10,280 bases of DNA. Source: Actinomycetota bacterium (lineage in GTDB: Bacteria; Actinomycetota; Coriobacteriia; Anaerosomatales; D1FN1-002). The notes beneath the pieces are model-generated. The model saw only the letters and a program-made list of their open reading frames with translations, made no database searches and had not been told where the DNA came from. Of the stretch, positions 5,797 through 10,280 are shown in pieces (position 1 is the first letter of the stretch; the number at the start of each line of letters is the position of its first letter). The DNA lies in NCBI GenBank assembly GCA_005774595.1, contig VAUM01000037.1, positions 1 through 10,280 of the forward strand. Reading direction: 5' to 3'. The translations under genes were made by a program, and so were the position numbers.

Positions 5797-7122
5797 CTAC
5801 GACCCGCCGGTCGATCCCCAGTCGTTCTCGATCCCGGTCACCTTCCAGCCGACGCCCTCTCGCGACAGGGTGACCACGTAGTGCATCGCCGCGCCCTTCG
5901 CCGGCGACACCGTGATCGACGCCCGCGAGGTGGTCGACGCGCGGTCGACCGAGTCGATCGTGTAGCCGCTGTGATTGGGCGTGACCTTCTGCATCTCCTT
6001 CTTGATGTCCGACGACGGGACGGCGACCCAATACCGGTCGACGCTCTTCCCGGCGGCATAGGCGTCCATCATCCCCTCGACCGCCATGCTCTGGGTCGGC
6101 CACCCCAGGCCGAGGAAGTACGCGGCGACGAGCAGCGACGCCGCGAGGAACGCGGCCCCCGCGACCACCGCGACCACCGCCCACGGACTCCGGCCGCCCC
6201 GGCGGTCCTCACGCGCCTGACGCCGGGCGTCGCGATCGATCTGCTTCATCTCGTCATCCGTGCGCGCGAAGAACTCCGAGACGTCCGCCGCGGTGCCGAA
6301 CTCGCCGGTCGTGCCGGGATCGCCCGGGACGGGGTGGTCCTCGGACACCGAGGAGCGTAGCGCCTCCGCGGCGGCGCCCAGGTCTCCGGTCTCCCAGCCC
6401 TCGACGGTCTCGCGCGGCGGCGTCTCGGGAACGAGCGCCGCACGGGACGCCTCGAACGCCTCGACGGCCTCCGCCGACAACGAGTGTCCGTACAGCTGGG
6501 TCGCCTTCTCGAACGCCCTCACGGCCTCCGCATGCCGCCCCGCCTCGGACAGCGCGAGGCCGAGGTTCGCCTGGGCGCGCCCCTTGTTCGCGTACTGCGG
6601 CAGCCCCACCGCCGCCTTGAACGCCTCGGCGGCGTCGTCCGGCCGCCCGAGGTGCAGGAAGCACAGGCCGAGGTTGTTGAGCGCCTTGCCCGGGTCGGGG
6701 TTGCCGCCCTCCAGCGCCGCCTTGCGGTACTCGCGCGCGGCGTCGGCGTAGCGCCCCATCTCCCACAGCGCGCCGGCCAGGCCCTGGAGCGCCTTGTAGC
6801 GCGTGGTGTAGCCGTGCTCGTCCAGGGCGCCCTCGTAGGCGCGGACCGCCTCGCTGTACTCGCCGAGCGACGCGTGCGCGGCGCCGAGGTTCGCGAGCAC
6901 GGCCCCTCGCTGCTCGTACAGCTCGTCCTTCAGCGCGTGCGCGTACACCTTGAGCGCGTCGCGTTCCCGGTGCAGCCGCATGAGGCAGTTGCCGGCCCGG
7001 TGGTAGCACACGCCGTTGCCCGCGGCGTCCCCGCCTGCGGCGGCGAGGTACAGGCGGGCCGCGGCGCGGTAGTCGCCCGCCTCGTACTGCTCCTCGGCCT
7101 GGGTGAAGACGGCGTGGTCCAC
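5797..7122 (-). CDS. TPR-repeat protein with one membrane segment and C-terminal unknown domain
   Basis: I do not recognise a named family for the whole protein (441 aa). Residues about 4-230 are a run of tetratricopeptide-like helical pairs: repeated patterns such as AEEQYEAGDYRAAARLYLAA, NLGAAHASLGEYSEAVRAYEGAL, NNLGLCFLHLGRPDDAAEAF and NLGLALSEAGRHAEAVRAFEKA, each of about 34-40 residues. A low-complexity acidic linker follows (about 231-295), then a basic patch (RDARRQAREDRRGGR, 297-311), a membrane helix (313-338) and a C-terminal domain (about 345-441) outside the membrane by the positive-inside rule. That domain (DAYAAGKSVDRYWVAVP ... VVTLSREGVGWKVTGI) has the look of an NTF2-like or DUF4878-type alpha+beta fold; this is a guess from pattern. 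TPRs bind partner proteins, so an assembly or scaffolding role is likely. The start is a GTG at 7122, 7 nt after the upstream stop, with a poor ribosome binding site, suggesting coupling. Confidence 0.85.
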   Translation of the reverse strand: MDHAVFTQAEEQYEAGDYRAAARLYLAAAGGDAAGNGVCYHRAGNCLMRLHRERDALKVYAHALKDELYEQRGAVLANLGAAHASLGEYSEAVRAYEGALDEHGYTTRYKALQGLAGALWEMGRYADAAREYRKAALEGGNPDPGKALNNLGLCFLHLGRPDDAAEAFKAAVGLPQYANKGRAQANLGLALSEAGRHAEAVRAFEKATQLYGHSLSAEAVEAFEASRAALVPETPPRETVEGWETGDLGAAAEALRSSVSEDHPVPGDPGTTGEFGTAADVSEFFARTDDEMKQIDRDARRQAREDRRGGRSPWAVVAVVAGAAFLAASLLVAAYFLGLGWPTQSMAVEGMMDAYAAGKSVDRYWVAVPSSDIKKEMQKVTPNHSGYTIDSVDRASTTSRASITVSPAKGAAMHYVVTLSREGVGWKVTGIENDWGSTGGS

Positions 7123-7129
7123 GAGTGCG

Positions 7130-7879
7130 TCAGTCCGCGTTCTCGATCGTCACGGATGACATCACGTCGCCGACCTGGATCTGGTGGACCACGTCCATGC
7201 CTTCGGTGACCTGGCCGAAGACGGTGTAGTTGCCGTCGAGGAAGCTCTGCGCCCCGAGGCAGATGTAGAACTGCGAGCCGGCGGAGTCCGGGTCCTGCGA
7301 GCGCGCCATCGCGACGGTGCCGTCGAGGTGCTTGCGGCTGTTGAACTCGGCCGCGATGCGGTATCCGGGGCCGCCGGTGCCCGGCGCGCCCTGCCCGGTC
7401 TTGGTGTTCGGGTCGCCGCCCTGCACGACGAAGCCGGGCTCGACGCGGTGGAACGAGACCCCGTCGTAGAAGCCCTTCTTCGCCAGCTCGATGAAGTTGG
7501 CGACGTGGTTCGGAGCATCCTGCGGGTAGAAGGTGAACTCCACGGTCCCGAGCGACTGGCCGCCGCGCGTGACGGCGACGACCGCGACCTCGCGGCCGTT
7601 CGGCTTGTAGGCGGGCGTGTACAACTGGTCCTCCCCTGGGGTCGTCGGCTCGGCCGTCGCGGTGGACTCCGCGGGCGGCGCGGCCGTCTCGGACGCGGCG
7701 CCCTGACCGGACGCCGCCTGCTCGCTCGGCGCGGCCGGCTCCCTGCGCACCCCGCCCGAGCACATCGCGACGAGCAGCAGCACGAGCGCCGCCACGGCGA
7801 TGACCGCCACGATGACGAGCGTGCGGCGGCGGTCGTTCGACACGGCGGGCTTGCCGGCAGGCTGCTGTGCGGCGGTCAT
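7130..7879 (-). CDS. Membrane-anchored cyclophilin-type peptidyl-prolyl cis-trans isomerase
   Basis: The protein (249 aa) catalyses cis-trans isomerisation of prolyl bonds, probably on the outer face of the membrane. Residues 16-19 (DRRR) precede a hydrophobic anchor at 21-39, then a Ala/Ser/Pro/Thr/Glu-rich linker (about 44-88). The cyclophilin domain covers about 96-246: FHRVEPGFVVQGGDP (143-157, with catalytic-type R145), GTVAMARSQDPDSAGSQFYI (187-206) and FLDGNYTVFGQVTEGMDVV (213-231). The usual tryptophan before LDG is phenylalanine, as in many bacterial members. The anchor ends LLLVAMC; a lipobox is possible but has Met, not Gly/Ala/Ser, before the Cys, so a plain anchor is more likely. 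The ATG at 7879 has GGAGGAA 11 nt upstream. A GTG at 7945 is in frame but overlaps a candidate -10 box. It is probably first in an operon with the TPR gene and ndk. Confidence 0.93.
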   Translation of the reverse strand: MTAAQQPAGKPAVSNDRRRTLVIVAVIAVAALVLLLVAMCSGGVRREPAAPSEQAASGQGAASETAAPPAESTATAEPTTPGEDQLYTPAYKPNGREVAVVAVTRGGQSLGTVEFTFYPQDAPNHVANFIELAKKGFYDGVSFHRVEPGFVVQGGDPNTKTGQGAPGTGGPGYRIAAEFNSRKHLDGTVAMARSQDPDSAGSQFYICLGAQSFLDGNYTVFGQVTEGMDVVHQIQVGDVMSSVTIENAD

Positions 7880-7940
7880 CTTTGAGGGTTCCTCCGGGGC
7901 GCGTACGGGACCTTCACGAGGCCCACGGGGGCGCGGGCGC

Positions 7941-7961
7941 GACACATTCTAACAGAGTGTC
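7941..7961. promoter_or_regulatory. Imperfect palindrome, possible operator
   Basis: GACAC (7941-7945) and GTGTC (7957-7961) are perfect inverted arms around an 11-nt centre, itself partly symmetric (ct-aac-ag). It covers the candidate -10 of the leftward promoter and touches the candidate -35 of the rightward one, where a repressor site would be expected. No regulator is identified. Confidence 0.3.
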
Positions 7962-7973
7962 CGCGGCCTTCGA
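7946..7973 (-). promoter_or_regulatory. Candidate promoter for the PPIase-TPR-ndk operon
   Basis: On the minus strand TAGAAT (7951-7946) is one base from the -10 consensus. A weak -35 candidate, TCGAAG (7973-7968), lies 16 nt further upstream. Transcription would begin near 7938-7940 and leave a leader of about 60 nt before the ATG at 7879. The -10 call is moderate, the -35 weak. Confidence 0.45.
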
Positions 7974-7985
7974 TTGCAGTATCAT
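7957..7985 (+). promoter_or_regulatory. Candidate promoter for the EF-G paralogue
   Basis: TATCAT (7980-7985) differs from the -10 consensus at one base. The hexamer 17 nt upstream (GTGTCC, 7957-7962) matches the -35 consensus at only three of six positions. Transcription would start near 7992, about 60 nt before the EF-G start. It overlaps the leftward promoter back to back. Confidence 0.4.
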
Positions 7986-8050
7986 GGCGACCCGACACAC
8001 CCCCGCGGCGGCCACCGGACGGCGCGCAGCCGCGACGCGAGTTGGAGGCG

Positions 8051-10120
8051 ATGCACTTGGGAGCTCCCGCTACCGACAAGGTCCGCAACGTCGTCCTCGT
8101 GGGGCATGGCGGAGCCGGGAAGACCTCCCTGGCTGAAGCCATGCTCTTCCTGTCCGGGGCCACGAAGCGCCTCGGCGCGGTCGACAACGGCACGAGCGGG
8201 CTCGACTACGACTCCGAGGCGGTCAAGCGCAAGTTCTCGATCAACCTCGCGCTCGCGCCGGTGACGCACAAGGGCGTCAAGATCAACGTCATCGACACCC
8301 CCGGCTACGCCGACTTCATCGGAGACGCGATCGCCGGCATGGAGGCCGCCGAGATGGCGCTCTTCGTGGTCGATGCCGTCGCCGGGCCCCAGGTCCAGAC
8401 GCGCCGCCTGTGGAAGATCGCGGGCGAGATGGGCATCGCGCGCGCGGTGTTCGTCAATCGCATGGACAAGGAGCACGCCGACTTCGACGGCGCGATCGCC
8501 AAGCTCACCGCCTCATTCGGCGACCGGGTCGTGCCCGTGCAGCTGCCGATGGGCTCGGAGGCCGACTTCCGCGGCGTTGTCGACGTCATCCGCATGCAGG
8601 CCTGCCATCACGAGGCCGACGGTGAGCACATGGACGAGATCCCGGCCGAGTTCGCCGCGGCCGCCGAGGCCGCCCGCGATGCGCTCGCCGACAAGACCGC
8701 CGAGGCCGACGACGAGCTCATGATGAAGTACCTCGAGGGCGAACCGCTGACCCAGGCCGACATCGAGAAGCTGCTCGGCCTCGCCATCGCGGAGAGCAAG
8801 GTCGTCCCGGTCTTCGTCGGCTCGGCGCTCAAGCTCCAGGGCATCGAGGACCTGATGGACGAGATCGTCACCTTCTTCCCCGAGCCCACCGCCCACGGCC
8901 CGATGCACACGGTCGACGGCACGGAAGTCCCGTTCACGACCGCCGGCGACGTCGCGGCGCACGTGTTCAAGACGCTGTCGGACCCATACGTCGGTAGGCT
9001 GACCTTCGTGAAGGTGGTCTCGGGAACGCTGACCCCCAACTCGGAGCTCGTGAACTCGCGCACCGGCAAGAAGGAGCGCGTCGCGCACGTCTTCAAGATG
9101 ACCGGCAAGGAGACCGCGGACGTCGACGGCGCCCCGGCCGGCGACATCGTCGTGCTCCCGAAGCTCGCCGAGACGCTGACCAACGACACGCTGTCGGCCA
9201 AGGGCGGCATCGCCTTCTCGCCGCTGCCCGTGCCCGAGCCGCTCTACCCCGTCGCCGTGGCAGCCAAGACCAAGACCGACGAGGACAAGCTCGGCACGGC
9301 CATCAAGCAGATCGTCGACGAGGACCCCGCGCTCAACCTGCGCCGCGACGAGGAGACCCACCAGACCGTGCTGACCGCCATGGGCGACACGGGCGTCGAC
9401 GTCGTGCTGTGCCGCCTCCGCGACCGGTTCCACGTGGAGGCCGAACTCATCGACCTGCGCATCCCCTACCGCGAGACCATCCGCAAGACGGCGCAGGCGC
9501 AGGGCCGCCACAAGAAGCAGACCGGCGGGTCCGGCCAGTTCGCCGACTGCTGGCTGCGCATCGAGCCGAACCCCGGCGGCGGCTACGCGTTCCTCGACGA
9601 GATCGTCGGCGGCCGCATCTCCAAACCGTTCATCGTCGCGGTGGACAAGGGCGTCCAGGACACGATGGCGTCCGGCGCGATCGCGGGCTACCCGGTCCAG
9701 GACGTGCGCGTGGCCGTCTACGACGGCTCGATGCACTCGGTCGACAGCAACGAGATGGCGTTCAAGACCGCGGCGCGCATCGGCTTCCGCGCGGCCGTCG
9801 AGAAGGCCGACCCGGTCATCCTCGAGCCGATCGCGACGCTGACGATCGAGGTGCCGGACGAGCATGCCGGCGCGGTCATGGGCGATATCAGTTCGATCCG
9901 CGGGCGCGTGCTCGGCATGGACGCCCCCCAGGCCGGCGTCCAGGTCATCCGCGCGCAGGCGCCGTTCGCCGAGGTCGTCCACTACTCGCCGCATCTGCGC
10001 TCGATCACGAGCGGCACCGGCACGTACACCATCAGCATCGACGCCTACGAGCAGGTCCCCGGGGACATCCAGAAGAAGCTCGTGGACGCGTACCAGAAGG
10101 AGCGCGCCGAGGGCCACTAG
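8051..10120 (+). CDS. EF-G-like translational GTPase (EF-G paralogue)
   Basis: The protein (689 aa) has the full five-domain EF-G layout, so it probably acts on the ribosome. G-domain motifs: P-loop GHGGAGKT (18-25) in place of AHIDAGKT; switch I RKFSIN (60-65) in place of RGITIT; switch II DTPGY (82-86), with tyrosine where EF-G and EF-Tu have the GTPase histidine; NRMD (136-139); and GSALKLQGI as G5. Domain IV is conserved (QTGGSGQFADCW, AVDKGVQDTMASGAIAGYP, DGSMHSVDSNEMAFK), and domain V ends in SITSGTGTYTISIDAYEQVP. These changes mark the EF-G2/EF-G-like branch seen in Actinomycetota and Thermus, not the main fusA, which is usually with rpsL, rpsG and tuf (none is here). Members differ in reported GTPase activity, so function is open. 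The ATG at 8051 has GGAGG only 2 nt upstream; TTG at 8057 has 8-nt spacing and TTG at 8042 is also in frame, so the exact start is uncertain. Confidence 0.93.
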   Translation: MHLGAPATDKVRNVVLVGHGGAGKTSLAEAMLFLSGATKRLGAVDNGTSGLDYDSEAVKRKFSINLALAPVTHKGVKINVIDTPGYADFIGDAIAGMEAAEMALFVVDAVAGPQVQTRRLWKIAGEMGIARAVFVNRMDKEHADFDGAIAKLTASFGDRVVPVQLPMGSEADFRGVVDVIRMQACHHEADGEHMDEIPAEFAAAAEAARDALADKTAEADDELMMKYLEGEPLTQADIEKLLGLAIAESKVVPVFVGSALKLQGIEDLMDEIVTFFPEPTAHGPMHTVDGTEVPFTTAGDVAAHVFKTLSDPYVGRLTFVKVVSGTLTPNSELVNSRTGKKERVAHVFKMTGKETADVDGAPAGDIVVLPKLAETLTNDTLSAKGGIAFSPLPVPEPLYPVAVAAKTKTDEDKLGTAIKQIVDEDPALNLRRDEETHQTVLTAMGDTGVDVVLCRLRDRFHVEAELIDLRIPYRETIRKTAQAQGRHKKQTGGSGQFADCWLRIEPNPGGGYAFLDEIVGGRISKPFIVAVDKGVQDTMASGAIAGYPVQDVRVAVYDGSMHSVDSNEMAFKTAARIGFRAAVEKADPVILEPIATLTIEVPDEHAGAVMGDISSIRGRVLGMDAPQAGVQVIRAQAPFAEVVHYSPHLRSITSGTGTYTISIDAYEQVPGDIQKKLVDAYQKERAEGH

Positions 10121-10158
10121 TCCGCGGGCGCGTCGAACTGCCCCGCCTGCACGAACGA

Positions 10159-10192
10159 CGGAGGCCCGGCTCGTCTTGGAGCCGGGCCTCCG
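10159..10192. terminator. Strong hairpin, probable two-way terminator
   Basis: Arms 10159-10172 (cggaggcccggctc) and 10179-10192 (gagccgggcctccg) pair perfectly over 14 bp around a 6-nt loop (gtcttg). It lies 38 nt after the EF-G stop and 15 nt after the convergent tRNA's CCA end. There is no real T-run on the plus side (cgcatccgg) and only a mildly T-containing tail (TCGTTCGT) on the minus side, as is common in GC-rich genomes. It may serve both genes. Confidence 0.75.
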
Positions 10193-10207
10193 CGCATCCG
10201 GTGGGGT

Positions 10208-10280
10208 TGGCGCCCTCTGCAGGAATCGAACCTGCGACCTTCTGCTCCGGAGGCAGACGCTCTATCCCCTGAGCTAAGAG
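10208..10280 (-). tRNA. tRNA-Arg (anticodon CCG), 5' end cut by window edge
   Basis: The minus strand folds as a tRNA: acceptor 5' strand ...CTCT (first three bases beyond the edge), D arm GCTC-AGGGGATA-GAGC, anticodon stem TCTGC/GCAGA with loop CTCCGGA giving anticodon CCG (reads CGG, Arg), variable AGGTC, T arm GCAGG-TTCGAAT-CCTGC, acceptor 3' strand AGAGGGC, discriminator G and an encoded CCA. About 73 of 76 nt are present, and the 3' acceptor strand predicts that the missing bases are GCC. It is convergent with the EF-G paralogue and shares the hairpin between them. Confidence 0.95.

Noticed and set aside
7757..7768. Lipoprotein signal in the peptidyl-prolyl isomerase (LVAMC)
   Set aside because: Methionine precedes the cysteine where Gly, Ala or Ser is needed; a plain membrane anchor explains the segment.
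7880..7945. GTG start 22 codons upstream for the peptidyl-prolyl isomerase
   Set aside because: It sits next to the candidate -10 box and has no ribosome binding site, while the ATG at 7879 has one.
8004..8034. Inverted repeat (cgcggc and gccgcg) in the EF-G leader as a riboswitch or attenuator
   Set aside because: Six pairs over a 19-nt loop in GC-rich sequence is expected by chance.
8513..10117. 534-residue open frame antisense to the EF-G paralogue
   Set aside because: It mirrors a conserved gene and is rich in Arg, Asp, His, Leu and Val with no motif; such long antisense frames are expected at high third-position GC.

Overview
This is a GC-rich stretch of bacterial chromosome with dense, mostly minus-strand genes. 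Its centre is a complete six-subunit Rnf complex (ferredoxin:NAD+ oxidoreductase, ion-translocating), which points to an anaerobic or facultative energy metabolism. High GC, a Clostridia-like short RnfC and long multi-cluster RnfB, and an EF-G paralogue of the type common in Actinomycetota together suggest an anaerobic actinobacterial lineage such as Coriobacteriia or a relative. That assignment is inference. I see no mobile element, CRISPR array, phage gene or sign of recent transfer.

Layout. Positions 1-5256 (minus strand) hold the rnf operon in transcription order rnfC-rnfD-rnfG-rnfE-rnfA-rnfB, followed by the start of a small membrane-anchored protein with NusG domain II-like features that runs off the left edge. 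The genes overlap or nearly touch: 4-nt and 8-nt overlaps, then gaps of 1, 13 and 4 nt. Four of the six rnf genes start with GTG. RnfC (NADH side), RnfD and RnfG (covalent FMN), RnfA and RnfE (membrane cluster) and RnfB (ferredoxin side) form one electron path, and the expected cysteine and threonine ligands are present in all of them.

Positions 5356-7879 (minus strand) hold a membrane-anchored cyclophilin-type peptidyl-prolyl isomerase, a TPR-membrane-segment protein of unknown function, and nucleoside diphosphate kinase, in that transcription order. They could be co-transcribed with each other and possibly read into rnf across a 99-bp gap with no convincing terminator.

Positions 7880-8050 form a divergent promoter region with an imperfect palindrome over two overlapping candidate promoters. 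The plus strand then carries an EF-G paralogue (8051-10120) whose catalytic switch II histidine is tyrosine. It ends at a 14-bp perfect hairpin that probably also terminates the convergent tRNA-Arg(CCG) gene, cut by the right edge by about 3 nt.

Most of this is recognisable housekeeping and energy metabolism. I do not see a clear new system. The points most worth a second look are the EF-G paralogue's altered GTPase motif, matching Cys-Pro to Cys-Ser changes in RnfA and RnfE, the uncharacterised TPR-membrane protein, and the small rnfB-linked gene at the left edge.
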